A stretch of 64,000 nt of DNA from Halorubrum depositum (GCF_007671725.1 NZ_VCNM01000001.1:124001-188000), one strand, 5' to 3'. Positions 34,214 to 42,833 are shown, counted from the first letter of the stretch. The notes: generated from the letters alone by a model not told the origin. A program made the numbers and translations.

Positions 34214-34609
34214 TATTATAAACGAACTGCGGTGGCGCGTGCCTGCGAGCGCCCGGTTGGGCGCGAGTCAGCACGCGCGAGAGAGCTCGGTCGTCCGGAG
34301 CAACGCGGAGGACGACCGACGAGGCTGGGGAGGTGTGAGGCTGCGGTCGCTGTGCGGGGCGGGATCCAAAGGGGCAGTCGCGAGGACGGCGCAGGCGTTC
34401 ACGAGAGCGGAGCTCTCGTGAGCCAATCAGAACGCTTCGCGTTCTGATGACGACGTAAGCACTGCAGGGAGTGAACGAAGTGAACGACCGAAGCGCACAG
34501 CGAGCGTGCGCCGTCCTCGCGGTTGGGGCTTTGAACGAGTTCTCCGTCGATCTCTCCTCGACTACGTATAGCCGAACGACGAGGGCTTCGTATAAGAGAA
34601 CGACACCGA
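34214..34609 (+). ncRNA. Candidate structured RNA element, copy 2 of 3
   Basis: It occupies the 519-bp gap between the DgcN-like and DUF5785-like genes. TATA-like TATTATAAACGAAC (34214-34227) is followed by a two-part helix (outer GCGCGTGC with GCACGCGC, inner GCGCCC with GGGCGC), a hairpin with perfect 10-bp arms TCGGTCGTCC (34287-34296) and GGACGACCGA (34310-34319), the core GAGGCTGGGGAGGTGTGAGG (34321-34340), and the long stem CAAAG, GGG, CAGTCGCGAGGACGGCGCA (34367-34393) paired with 34507-34533 through two G-U pairs. Two triloop palindromes lie inside the loop. It ends with TATAAG (34591) and ACGACACCGA (34600-34609). No protein is encoded. Confidence 0.65.
34399..34448 (+). repeat. Two triloop palindromes inside copy 2
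   Basis: Arms TCACGAGAGC (34399-34408/34412-34421, loop GGA) and ATCAGAACGC (34426-34435/34439-34448, loop TTC) are perfect 10-bp palindromes. They lie 5' of the conserved GAGTGAACGAAGTGAACGAC segment, opposite to the position of the pair in copy 1, and have unrelated sequence. Confidence 0.75.
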
Positions 34610-34626
34610 GATCCAAAACCGCGTAT

Positions 34627-34944
34627 TCAGGCGCTGCCGTCGACGAACTGGTCGGCCCCCTCGTAGAACCAGTAGCCGTTCTCGCGCATCGCGCGGCCGA
34701 GCTCTTGGTGGAACTCGACGAAGTCGGCGAACTCCTCCTTCTCGACGCCCTCGAAGATCTCCGCGACGGAGACGACCGTCTCGAAGTCGATCCGGATCGG
34801 GTGGTCGCCGTACTGCTCGACGTACTCCGCGGCCGTCAGCGGGAAGTCCTCCGCCTCGTCGATCTTCTTCGCGAGCACGGCGTGGCCGTACTGCCGCCTG
34901 CCCTCGCTGCCCTGCTCGCCGTCGGGGTCGTGTGGCCAGTCCAT
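34627..34944 (-). CDS. Conserved haloarchaeal protein, DUF5785-like
   Basis: A 105-residue acidic protein starting MDWPHDPDGEQGSEGRRQYG and containing AVLAKKIDEAEDFPLTAAEY and HPIRIDFETVVSVAEIFE. I recognise it from memory as the DUF5785 family, found across haloarchaea and of unknown function. The fold looks alpha-helical with no cysteines. Its 3' end faces ncRNA candidate copy 2, 94 bp past that element's long stem. Confidence 0.8.
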   Translation of the reverse strand: MDWPHDPDGEQGSEGRRQYGHAVLAKKIDEAEDFPLTAAEYVEQYGDHPIRIDFETVVSVAEIFEGVEKEEFADFVEFHQELGRAMRENGYWFYEGADQFVDGSA

Positions 34945-35095
34945 ACCCCCCGTTTACCGTGCCGCAGGAAAGTCGTTGCGCTCCCCGGGCGCCGGTTCGA
35001 TCCCCCGACGGCCCCACCTCAGACCACCGACACGGAGGTCCCCGCGCCCGGCCCCGAGTCTTCGACGCGTGCAGGGCCCTCCGATCACCAAGTAA

Positions 35096-35192
35096 CTGAA
35101 GATTAATTGAATTGTACTATAATTTATTAACCATATCAATAACGGAAAAACATTTAGAATGTCTGCGATGTTGTGTTACGTTGGATCACATC
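35096..35192 (+). promoter_or_regulatory. AT-rich promoter region of the FdhA-like gene
   Basis: The roughly 75 bp from 35096 are much richer in A and T than the surrounding genes and contain several TATA-like words (ctataatttattaacc near 35117-35132). The ATG at 35193 is about 65 nt further on, so this gene seems to have a leader, unlike most here. No clear palindromic operator is seen. Confidence 0.5.
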
Positions 35193-36362
35193 ATGAAGGC
35201 TGTCGTTTATCAAGGCCCGTACGACGTGGCCGTAGAAGAAGTAGATGACCCGGAGATAGAACACCCGAACGACGTCGTCGTCGACATCACGACGTCGTGC
35301 ATCTGCGGCTCCGACCTGCACATGTACGAGGGTCGGACCGCGGCCGAAGAGGGGATCGTGTTCGGCCACGAGAACATGGGGATCGTCTCCGAAGTCGGCG
35401 AGGCCGTTTCGACCCTAGAGGAGGGCGACCGCGTGGTGATGCCCTTCAACGTCTCCTGCGGCTTCTGTCAGAACTGCGAGGAGGGGTACACCGGCTTCTG
35501 TACCAACGTCAATCCCGGCTTCGCGGGCGGCGCGTACGGCTACGTCGCCATGGGGCCGTATCCGGGCGGACAGGCGGAGAAGCTGCGCGTCCCGTACGCC
35601 GACCACAACGCGCTGAAACTGCCCGAGGGACGCGAACACGAGGACGCGTTCTCGCTGCTCGCGGACATCTTCCCGACTGGGTGGCACGGCACGGAGCTGG
35701 CGAACCTCCAGCCCGGCGAGTCCGTCGCCATCTTCGGGGCGGGCCCGGTCGGCCTGATGGCCGCCTACAGCGCGAAGATCAAGGGGGCCGCAGAGATCTA
35801 CGTCGTCGACCAGGTCCCGAGCCGGTTAGAGCTGGCCGAGGACCACTGCGACGCCACCCCGATCGACTTCTCCGAGGGCGACCCGGTGGACCAGATCATC
35901 GAAGAGCACGGCGGAATGGTCGACAAGGGCGTCGACGCGGTCGGCTATCAGGCGACCGACCCGGACGACGTCGACACCGAATCCGAGGACTACTCCTACC
36001 AGCCGGCCAAAGAGAATCCGGCGGTCGTGATCAACAGCCTCATTCGCGTGGTCCGACCGACGGGCCAGCTCGGCATCCCCGGCCTCTACGTGCCGGAGGA
36101 CCCGGGCGCGCCCGACGACATGGCCGCGCAGGGCCGTCTCGGCATCGACTTCGGGAAGTTCTTCGAGAAGGGACTCAAGTGCGGCACGGGCCAGTGTAAC
36201 GTGAAGGAGTACAACCGGTACCTCCGTGACATGATCATCGAGGGGCGCGCGGACCCGAGCTGGGTCGTCTCCCACCGCGTCAACCTCGACGAGGCGCCCG
36301 AGATGTACGAGGCGTTCGACGCCCGCGAGGAGGGCGTCACGAAGGTCCTACTCGAACCCTGA
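35193..36362 (+). CDS. Zinc-dependent dehydrogenase, glutathione-independent formaldehyde dehydrogenase-like
   Basis: A 389-residue medium-chain dehydrogenase. Catalytic zinc ligands are C38 (CICGSDLH), H59 and E60 (FGHENMG), and the structural zinc site is CGFCQNCEEGYTGFC. The Rossmann motif is IFGAGPVGLMAAYSAKIKGA. The extended substrate region (FCTNVNPGF, GAYGYVAMGPYPGGQAE, DIFPTGWHGTELA) and length match Pseudomonas-type glutathione-independent formaldehyde dehydrogenase. In-frame sequence upstream reaches 35112 but is not conserved-looking. It may detoxify formaldehyde or oxidise other aldehydes and alcohols. Confidence 0.9.
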   Translation: MKAVVYQGPYDVAVEEVDDPEIEHPNDVVVDITTSCICGSDLHMYEGRTAAEEGIVFGHENMGIVSEVGEAVSTLEEGDRVVMPFNVSCGFCQNCEEGYTGFCTNVNPGFAGGAYGYVAMGPYPGGQAEKLRVPYADHNALKLPEGREHEDAFSLLADIFPTGWHGTELANLQPGESVAIFGAGPVGLMAAYSAKIKGAAEIYVVDQVPSRLELAEDHCDATPIDFSEGDPVDQIIEEHGGMVDKGVDAVGYQATDPDDVDTESEDYSYQPAKENPAVVINSLIRVVRPTGQLGIPGLYVPEDPGAPDDMAAQGRLGIDFGKFFEKGLKCGTGQCNVKEYNRYLRDMIIEGRADPSWVVSHRVNLDEAPEMYEAFDAREEGVTKVLLEP

Positions 36363-36398
36363 GTCGCCGAGGCGCGGCCTCGCCGCCGTCGTTCCGAC

Positions 36399-36403
36399 TT
36401 TTT
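36399..36403 (+). terminator. T-run after the FdhA-like gene
   Basis: Five thymidines 37 nt past the stop in otherwise GC-rich DNA fit an archaeal oligo-T terminator. Only weak symmetry surrounds it. Confidence 0.3.
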
Positions 36404-36419
36404 CGAACGTCTCCGACCG

Positions 36420-36635
36420 TCAGGCCCGGAGCCACGCCTTTGGATGCTCGTCTCGGAGGTGCGATTGGTACCGCCCGATCAGCTCCGGGTAGCCGTCGGC
36501 GACGCAGTGCCAGCCGCAGTGCTCGCAGGTGCGTTCGACCGCCTCGTCCCCGCCCTGTACGTGTCCGCCGCGCCTGTACGTGACCATGAGTGTCTCGTCG
36601 CGGTCGATACCGCGTCGATAGGTACCGTACGCCAC
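36420..36635 (-). CDS. C2H2-type zinc-finger micro-protein
   Basis: A 71-residue protein with C37, C40, H59 and H64 (CEHCGWHC, then HLRDEHP), a C2H2 zinc-finger spacing seen in many haloarchaeal small proteins that may bind DNA. The start shown is a GTG; an ATG at 36587 would remove 16 residues and is also possible. It lies between the FdhA-like gene (convergent) and another small cysteine protein (divergent). No target is known. Confidence 0.6.
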   Translation of the reverse strand: MAYGTYRRGIDRDETLMVTYRRGGHVQGGDEAVERTCEHCGWHCVADGYPELIGRYQSHLRDEHPKAWLRA

Positions 36636-36749
36636 GAGCGGGCTTCACTCTGTCGGCGCTCGCGACTCGTGTTCCCCGTCGGCGTGGAGAGGGACCCCAC
36701 CGCCCGCACCGCCGAAACCCGTATGTCAGTCCCGCGCGTTGCGACCCGT

Positions 36750-36902
36750 ATGTGTAAGTACTGCAACTGGGCGTTCCACGACGGGTGGGGCGAGCTGCTG
36801 AAGTACGACGACGTCTACCAGTCGGCGGTCGGCGCCGAGACCGAGTCCACCCACGGGTTCCACGAGGACTGGGACGACCTGCAGGCCGAGCTGGGGATCT
36901 GA
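36750..36902 (+). CDS. Small CxxC protein of unknown function
   Basis: A 50-residue protein starting MCKYCNWAFHDGWGELL with C2, C5 and H10 as possible metal ligands. An in-frame ATG at 36723 would add nine residues; the shorter form is preferred because the cysteines then follow the initiator, as in related small proteins. It is convergent with the CobW-type GTPase gene, from which it is separated by one base. Function is unknown. Confidence 0.5.
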   Translation: MCKYCNWAFHDGWGELLKYDDVYQSAVGAETESTHGFHEDWDDLQAELGI

Positions 36903-36903
36903 G

Positions 36904-38034
36904 TCAGAGCGGGAAGGCGTCGACGGCCGACGCCGCGTCGCCGGCAGGCGCGGCCAGCTCGTCGAGCTCTCGCCGGATCCGCGCCTCGTCCATCTCGCTG
37001 CCGATGAACACGAGCCGCGTGCGCCGGTCGTCGTCCGGCCCCCACTCGCCGATCGGCCCGGCCTGCACCGAGGGGCCGGCCTGACTCACCCCGATGACCT
37101 CGTCGGTCCCCGCGACGTTCGCGACTCCCTTCGCCCGCACGACGGCGCCGTCCCAGTCGTCGAGCCACGCCGCGAACGGCTCGGGGTCGAGGGCCTCCGC
37201 GGAGCGGTAGACGAACGAGTCGACGCCGTGGGCCGCGGCGGCGCCCTCCGCGTGGTCGTGGCCGTGTCCCTCGCCCGCCCCGCCCACCTCGCCGTGGCCG
37301 TCGGCCTCGCTCTCCGCGATCGCGCGCTTCCACCCGGGCGACCGCGTGGCCGTCTCGAAGTCGAACAGCCCCGTGTCGAGCACGTCGCCGGGATCGACCT
37401 CGGAGTAGCTCGTCCGGATCCGCTTCGCCCGCGGGCCGAGGCGATCGGCGACCGACTCGATCTCGTCGAGCACGTCGTCGGGGACCATGTCCGTCTTGTT
37501 CAACACGAGCACGTCGCAGAACTCGATCCCCTCGACGAGCACGTCCGCGAGCGGGCGGTCGGCCGCCGGCTCGCCGTCGCCCGGGAGCGACTCGCCCGCG
37601 TCGAACTCCTTCCAGAAGCCGTACGTGTCGAGGACCGTCACCATCGTGTCGAGCCGGAAGCGCTCGGTGGGGTCGATATCGGAGTCGTCGGTCCCCTCCG
37701 TGAACGCCCGCGCGACCGGGATCGGCTCGGAGATCCCCGACGACTCCACGAGGAGGTAGTCGAACTCCCGCGACTCCGCGAGCGCCGCGGCCTCGCTCAG
37801 CAGATCGTCCTGGAGCCGACAGCAGATACAGCCGTTCGAGAGGTCGACGATCCCCTCCTCGTCGTTCTCGCGCGCGACGAGCTCGGCGTCGACGTTCACC
37901 TCGCCCATGTCGTTTAAGATGACGGCGATCCGCCTGTCGCCCGGGTTCGCGAGCAGGTGGTTCACCATGGTCGTCTTCCCGGCGCCGAGGTACCCGCTGA
38001 GGACGGTGACGGGGATCCGGTCGTCGTCGATCAT
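36904..38034 (-). CDS. CobW/COG0523 family GTP-binding metallochaperone
   Basis: A 376-residue G3E GTPase. Walker A is SGYLGAGKTTMVNHLL, the metal motif CICC occurs in NGCICCRLQDDLL, Walker B is YLLVESSGISEP, and the guanine motif is LNKTD. A histidine-rich loop (HGEVGGAGEGHGHDHAEG) lies before the C-terminal CobW_C domain, suggesting zinc or cobalt handling. It may supply metal to enzymes under limitation. TATA-like tttcatactg is about 25-30 nt upstream. It is divergent from the lipoprotein gene. Confidence 0.9.
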   Translation of the reverse strand: MIDDDRIPVTVLSGYLGAGKTTMVNHLLANPGDRRIAVILNDMGEVNVDAELVARENDEEGIVDLSNGCICCRLQDDLLSEAAALAESREFDYLLVESSGISEPIPVARAFTEGTDDSDIDPTERFRLDTMVTVLDTYGFWKEFDAGESLPGDGEPAADRPLADVLVEGIEFCDVLVLNKTDMVPDDVLDEIESVADRLGPRAKRIRTSYSEVDPGDVLDTGLFDFETATRSPGWKRAIAESEADGHGEVGGAGEGHGHDHAEGAAAAHGVDSFVYRSAEALDPEPFAAWLDDWDGAVVRAKGVANVAGTDEVIGVSQAGPSVQAGPIGEWGPDDDRRTRLVFIGSEMDEARIRRELDELAAPAGDAASAVDAFPL

Positions 38035-38174
38035 GTGTGTTACCACGAGACGTGCTACCAGTATGAAACGATCGATCGGTGGGAGCGTCACCGACGCCGA
38101 CGGCGCCGTCGACCGGGCGAACGAGGGCCCCGAGTCCCACAAAGCATTCCCCGACGGCCGGACCGTTTCCGCGC

Positions 38175-38642
38175 ATGCGCCGCAGAGCCCTCCTCTCGAC
38201 CGCGGCCGCCGTCTCGACTGCCCCGCTCGCGGGCTGTCCCGTATCGCCGTGGGGCGAGATCCCCGAGACCGTCGACGGCGCCGAGGTGACGCTCCGGCGC
38301 GAGCACACCGGGGAGTTCGAATTCGAGGAGCCGAGTCCGCACGACGACGCCGTCTTGATCCGCGCGGTCGACGCCGATCCGCCACGCCTCACCGTCAGGG
38401 GACGGCTGCTCGACGGGTCGCGAGAGTGCTATCAGGTCGACCTGATCGAGGCGACACTCGACGACGACCGCCTGCTGCTCCGACTGACCACGGAGGACGA
38501 CCCGGACTGGGACGGTGATCCGTGCTCCGATATCGGCCAAACGCATCCCTACGAGGTCGCCGTCGCGTTCATCGAGGCGTCGGTTCCCGAGCGTGTCGAG
38601 GTCCGCCACGGCGACGAGACGGTGCTCGACGAGGAGGTGTAA
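38175..38642 (+). CDS. Putative lipoprotein of unknown function
   Basis: A 155-residue protein with MRRRALLSTAAAVSTAPLAG followed by the lipobox cysteine (C21). The twin-arginine-like MRRR and hydrophobic Ala-rich stretch suggest export, probably by Tat, and lipid anchoring outside the cell. Two further cysteines (ECYQV, DPCSD) may form a disulfide. The mature part is beta-rich and acidic. No family is recognised. Confidence 0.7.
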   Translation: MRRRALLSTAAAVSTAPLAGCPVSPWGEIPETVDGAEVTLRREHTGEFEFEEPSPHDDAVLIRAVDADPPRLTVRGRLLDGSRECYQVDLIEATLDDDRLLLRLTTEDDPDWDGDPCSDIGQTHPYEVAVAFIEASVPERVEVRHGDETVLDEEV

Positions 38643-38666
38643 TCCGCGGGCGGTTCCGGACGCGGG

Positions 38667-39005
38667 TCAGCGCTCGATCCCGCCCTGCTCTTTGATTTTC
38701 ATGATGTGCCGGACGTTCAGGTAGATCTCCTCGGGCGATGTCTGCTCCTCTGAATCGTACAGGTCCGACACTCGGTAGAGGATCGCCGAGAGCTGCTTGC
38801 TCTCGGAGCTGTCGCCGCGCACGTCGGCGGCGACCTCGCGGAGGAATTCCCGGACCTCGTCGTCGTCCGGGAACTCCCCGGCGGCCGCGGCCGCGGCCGA
38901 CTCCGGGACGACCGGATCGACGCCGGCCGCGTCGAGGGGGTCGGCGGGGTCGCGGCTCTCGGTCGGCTGGTCGCCATCTCCGTCGCCTCCACGCTCCCCG
39001 CTCAT
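38667..39005 (-). CDS. Conserved haloarchaeal protein downstream of mrp
   Basis: A 112-residue protein with a disordered, acidic first 45 residues and a conserved-looking helical C-terminal half (VREFLREVAADVRG, LSAILYRVSDLYD, YLNVRHIMKIKEQGGIER). It overlaps the end of the Mrp gene by 4 nt, so it is translated with it and may assist Fe-S cluster carriage. I do not recognise a named family. Confidence 0.65.
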   Translation of the reverse strand: MSGERGGDGDGDQPTESRDPADPLDAAGVDPVVPESAAAAAAGEFPDDDEVREFLREVAADVRGDSSESKQLSAILYRVSDLYDSEEQTSPEEIYLNVRHIMKIKEQGGIER

Positions 39006-40054
39006 CGCCCCTCGCTCACCCCGCGGCGGCGCACGACGCCGGCGTTGTTCGCGACGTTCTCCACGATCACGCGGAACGCGTCGGCGGTCTCGCCCTCACC
39101 GAGTACCACCGGCTCGCCCTCGTCGCCGCCTGTCCGGACCGCGGGGTCGAGCGGGACGCCGCCGAGGAAGGGGAGCTCGTGCTCCTGTGCCAGCGCCTTC
39201 CCGCCGCCGGAGCCGAAGATCTCGTGGAAGCCGCCGCAGTCCGGACAGCGGAAGCCGGCCATGTTCTCGGCGATCCCGAGCACGTTCGTGTCGTGTTTGC
39301 CGAACATCCGAAGCCCCTTCACCGCGTCGTCGAGCGCGACCTCCTGCGGGGTCGTGACGATCACGGCGCCCGTCAGCGGGAGCGTCTGGAGGATGGTGAG
39401 CTGGGTGTCGCCGGTCCCCGGCGGCAGGTCCATGATCAGGTAGTCGAGCTCGCCCCACTCGACGTCCTCGACGAGCTGCGTGATGATCTTGTGGACCATC
39501 GGCCCGCGCCAGATGACCGGGTCGTCCTCGCCGGTGAGGAAATCCATGCTCATCAGCTTCACGCCGAACCGCTCGGGCGGAACGATGGTCTCCCCGTCGG
39601 TCTGCGGGCGCTCCTCGGCCGACACCATCCGCGGGACGTTCGGCCCGTACACGTCGGCGTCGAAGAGCCCGACGCGCGCGCCGAGCTCCGAGAGCCCCGC
39701 GGCGACGTTGACGGCCATCGTCGACTTCCCGACGCCGCCCTTCCCGGAGGCGACTGCGATCACGTTCTTCACGCCCGGGAGCACCTGCTCGTCAGCGTCC
39801 AGCTCGTCCGGGACCGACGCCGAGAGCTCCACGTCGAACTCGGTGTCGGCGAGCGTCGCCCGCACGTCCTCGGCGATCGCCGACTCGTGCGGCGAGAAGG
39901 GCGCGCCGAGCGCGAGCGACACGCGGACCGTCCCCCCGTCGCCGTCCCCCTCCTCGACGGTGACGTCGTTCACCAGCCCGAGCGAGACGATGTCGCCCCC
40001 GAGGTCGGGGTCCTGCACGTCCGCGAGCCGCTCCCGCACGTCCGCTTCGTTCAT
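39002..40054 (-). CDS. mrp: Mrp/NBP35-type Fe-S cluster carrier ATPase with N-terminal MIP18 domain
   Basis: A 350-residue protein. Residues 1-85 form a MIP18/SufT-like domain (RERLADVQDPDLGGDIVSLGLV). The ParA-like domain follows with SGKGGVGKSTMAVNVA, DADVYGPN, DLPPGTGDTQLT and the bridging-cluster pair CPDC. Mrp proteins pass 4Fe-4S clusters to apo-proteins as a dimer. The fused MIP18 domain is usual for bacterial and haloarchaeal Mrp. A TATA-like cttattcg is 27 nt from the ATG. Confidence 0.93.
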   Translation of the reverse strand: MNEADVRERLADVQDPDLGGDIVSLGLVNDVTVEEGDGDGGTVRVSLALGAPFSPHESAIAEDVRATLADTEFDVELSASVPDELDADEQVLPGVKNVIAVASGKGGVGKSTMAVNVAAGLSELGARVGLFDADVYGPNVPRMVSAEERPQTDGETIVPPERFGVKLMSMDFLTGEDDPVIWRGPMVHKIITQLVEDVEWGELDYLIMDLPPGTGDTQLTILQTLPLTGAVIVTTPQEVALDDAVKGLRMFGKHDTNVLGIAENMAGFRCPDCGGFHEIFGSGGGKALAQEHELPFLGGVPLDPAVRTGGDEGEPVVLGEGETADAFRVIVENVANNAGVVRRRGVSEGR

Positions 40055-40122
40055 GCCCGGAGGGAGGGCGGTGGGGCGAATAAGGGTTCGGTACCCGTCT
40101 CCGACGCGATGGCGGCCGCCCC

Positions 40123-40950
40123 TCAGTCGATGCGAGTCCCCGCGTCCTCCCCCCGGAGAAACGGCGCCAATCCCTCGGCGCCGAACACGTGAGCCGGGGC
40201 GTCGAGCGCCAGGAGCTCCCGGACCTTCGCGGCCATCCCGCCGGAGACGTCGGTCGCGTCGCTCGCGCCGAGCGCGTCGGCGACCGACTCGAAGTCATCG
40301 ATCGCGGGGATCACGTCGCCGTCGGCGTCGAGGACGCCCGGCACGGTCGAACAGACGCCGACCCGCTGCGCGCCGAGGCCGGTCGCGAGCTCGACGACCA
40401 GCTCGTCGCCGGAGACGACCGTGACGCCCGCACCCGCGGTCGCGACGCCGTCGCCGTGGAGCACCGGCACGAACCCCTCGTCGAGCAGCGTCGCCGTCGA
40501 CGAGAGCGGGAGGTCGAGGTCGCCGTCGGGCCCCTCGGGACGGGCCGACAGCGACAGGGGATGGACGGGCACCGCGGGGACGCCGCGCTCGTGAAGTCGG
40601 TCGAGCACCGCGCGGTTCAGCGACGTCATCGCGCCGTGAACGTCCATCACCGCCGCCGGGTCGTGAGTCCCCGCGGTCGTCGACACGCCGTGCTCGCTGG
40701 CGTGGTGGTGGCCGAAGCTCCCGCCGCCGTGGACGACGACGAGCCGCCCGACCGGCCCGTCGGCGAGGGCGTCGGCGACCGCGTCGCAGGCGGCCGCGAG
40801 CGCGTCGTCGTCGAGCGTCTCGGGCCGGTCCTTCTCCGTGATCAGGCTCCCGCCGAGCTTGAGCACGACGGGGGGCGCCGGGGAAGGTGCGTCGCGATCG
40901 ACGTCGGCCGCGGCGCCGGAGTCGGAGACGCCGTCACGGCCGCCCGTCAC
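40123..40950 (-). CDS. ipk: Isopentenyl phosphate kinase
   Basis: A 275-residue amino acid kinase-fold enzyme that phosphorylates isopentenyl phosphate to IPP, the last step of the archaeal mevalonate pathway branch. Characteristic parts: VLKLGGSLITEKDRPETL, VVHGGGSFGHHHASEHG (with the catalytic histidine), and DVSGGMAAKVRELLAL. It starts with an ATG that overlaps the mevalonate kinase stop by 4 nt, so both kinases are co-translated. Confidence 0.94.
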   Translation of the reverse strand: MTGGRDGVSDSGAAADVDRDAPSPAPPVVLKLGGSLITEKDRPETLDDDALAAACDAVADALADGPVGRLVVVHGGGSFGHHHASEHGVSTTAGTHDPAAVMDVHGAMTSLNRAVLDRLHERGVPAVPVHPLSLSARPEGPDGDLDLPLSSTATLLDEGFVPVLHGDGVATAGAGVTVVSGDELVVELATGLGAQRVGVCSTVPGVLDADGDVIPAIDDFESVADALGASDATDVSGGMAAKVRELLALDAPAHVFGAEGLAPFLRGEDAGTRID

Positions 40951-41963
40951 GGTTCCACCACCCGGACGCCCTCCGTCGCCAGCTCGGCGCGGAACGCTTC
41001 CTCACAGCCCTGCGTGAACGAGAGCGCGGTCTCCGTCGCGTCGCTCTCGTCGAGGGCGACGATGCAGCCGCCGCCGCCCGCGCCGGTGAGCTTCGCGCCG
41101 TGCGCGCCCGCGTCTCGGGCGGCCCACACCATCGCGTCGAGCGAGCGCGCCGAGACGCCGAGCGCCGAGAGCAGCCCGTGGTTGAAGTCCATCAGCTCGC
41201 CGAGTTCCGCGAGCAGCTCCGACGACGGCTCCGCGTCGGACTCGGCCTCCGCGAGCATCCCCTCCCCGGTCCGGACGAGGTCGCCGATCGACTCGACGGC
41301 GTCCGCCGCGAAGCCGTACTCCTCGCGGAGCTCGCCGACGCCGGCCACGAGCTCGCCGGTGTCGCCGGCGCCGCCGTCGAAGCCGACGACGAACGGCAGG
41401 TTCGGCGTCTCGATCGGCTCGCAGTCGTCGCCCTCGACGCGGACCGCCCCGCCCATCGTCGAGCAGAAGGTGTCGGCGCGGGAGGCCTGCCCGTCCTGCA
41501 CCTCGTGCTCGGCGCGGTACGCGCGGTCGGCCAGCTCGCGCCGGTCGAGCGGCTCCCCGAGCGCCCGCGTCGCGGCGTCGATGCCGGCGACGACGACGGC
41601 CGCGGAGGAGCCGAGCCCCGCCCCGAGCGGGATGTCGCTCTCGACGGTGATGTCGAAGCCGGCGTCCGGCGCGTCGGCCGCGTCCCGGGCCTGCCGCACG
41701 GCGGCGTCGACGTAGCCCATCGCGGCCTCGACCAGCGGCGTCGGCACGTCCACGTCGGGGTGATCCCCGGTGCCGCCGGAGTACTCCACCGTGAACCCGT
41801 CCAGCGAGAGGTCCTCGGCCGCGACGCGGACGTGGTCGTCGGCCCGCGGCTCGGCGGTCACCGTTGCGCGTCGCTCGATCGCGGCCGGCACGGCCGGCTC
41901 GCCGTAGACGACGGCGTGTTCGCCGAAGAGGTACACCTTCCCCGGCGCTTCACAGACGGTCAT
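40947..41963 (-). CDS. mvk: Mevalonate kinase
   Basis: A 338-residue GHMP kinase that phosphorylates mevalonate for isoprenoid ether lipid synthesis. Motif 1 is APGKVYLFGEHAVVYGEP, the ATP loop IPLGAGLGSSAAVVVAG, and motif 3 AHGAKLTGAGGGGCIVA. In most euryarchaea it follows rps2 in the same cluster; here the two are separated by three plus-strand genes. A TATA-like ctgtatgcc is about 27 nt before the ATG at 41963, so it now has its own promoter. Confidence 0.95.
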   Translation of the reverse strand: MTVCEAPGKVYLFGEHAVVYGEPAVPAAIERRATVTAEPRADDHVRVAAEDLSLDGFTVEYSGGTGDHPDVDVPTPLVEAAMGYVDAAVRQARDAADAPDAGFDITVESDIPLGAGLGSSAAVVVAGIDAATRALGEPLDRRELADRAYRAEHEVQDGQASRADTFCSTMGGAVRVEGDDCEPIETPNLPFVVGFDGGAGDTGELVAGVGELREEYGFAADAVESIGDLVRTGEGMLAEAESDAEPSSELLAELGELMDFNHGLLSALGVSARSLDAMVWAARDAGAHGAKLTGAGGGGCIVALDESDATETALSFTQGCEEAFRAELATEGVRVVEP

Positions 41964-42093
41964 ACGAACCCCCTCTCTCCGGGGGCATACAGGCGTTGCG
42001 CTTGTCGGGTCGCCGTCGACGCCCCGCGAACGCGGGACGGCGAGGGTCTCCGCTCCCGCCACCTTTTCACCGTCGGCCGCCGTCGTGCGCGCC

Positions 42094-42642
42094 ATGACGA
42101 CGCTCCCGTCACTTTTGACCCGGTCGTTCGCGAACTTCGTCGAAGGGGTGGCGGTCGCGATCCCGCGGCTGCTCTCGGGGCTGATCTTCCTCGCACTGGC
42201 GTACGTGACGGTGCGGATCGTCCTCTCGCTCGTCCGCTCTTCGATCGAGCGGATCTACATCGGCGATCGCGAGCTCGTGGGCGATCTCATCGTCACGCTC
42301 GTGGCGATCTTCCTGTGGTTCGGCGTCGCGTTGACGTTCCTGAAAGTCGTCGGGATGGGCGACATCGCGGCGAGCCTCGGCACCGCCGTCGGCTTCATCG
42401 CGCTGGGCGTCTCCTACGCGCTCTCCGAGATGATCGAGGACACGGTCGCGGGCGTCTACCTCCTCCGCGACCCCGACTTCAACCCGGGATACCGCGTTGA
42501 GGCGAAGGGCGTGACCGGAACGGTCGCCGCGATCGAGCTCCGGAAGACCCGGATCGACACGGACGCCGGCGACCGGATCGTGATGGCGAACCGGGAGATA
42601 GAGTCGCGCTGGACTCACGACGTGCCGGACCAAGAGTCCTGA
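42094..42642 (+). CDS. Small MscS-related membrane protein
   Basis: A 182-residue protein with three transmembrane helices and the pore-lining MscS-like helix GDIAASLGTAVGFIALGVSYALSEMIEDTVAG (given by its key Gly/Ala pattern), followed by a short beta domain (YRVEAKGVTGTVAAIELRKTRI). It lacks the full C-terminal cage of MscS and is truncated after the beta domain, as many haloarchaeal MscS-like proteins are. ATG 42094 is preferred over 42085 because a TATA-like box (ccttttcac, 42062) lies at the leaderless distance. Confidence 0.8.
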   Translation: MTTLPSLLTRSFANFVEGVAVAIPRLLSGLIFLALAYVTVRIVLSLVRSSIERIYIGDRELVGDLIVTLVAIFLWFGVALTFLKVVGMGDIAASLGTAVGFIALGVSYALSEMIEDTVAGVYLLRDPDFNPGYRVEAKGVTGTVAAIELRKTRIDTDAGDRIVMANREIESRWTHDVPDQES

Positions 42643-42833
42643 TCTCGCGGCCCGAGCGCGTAGATGCTGTTCAGATAGCCCCGTACTCTGTACGCCGTAT
42701 ACAGCTGGGTGGATCAGGCTTACGAACTATCTGCAACTCTAGTGATTTTTCGAAATCGTCGTCGAGCGTATCCGACTGATCGATTGTCACTCTAGGGATC
42801 AGAATTATGTAGCCAGTCTTGCATGTCCTTTTC

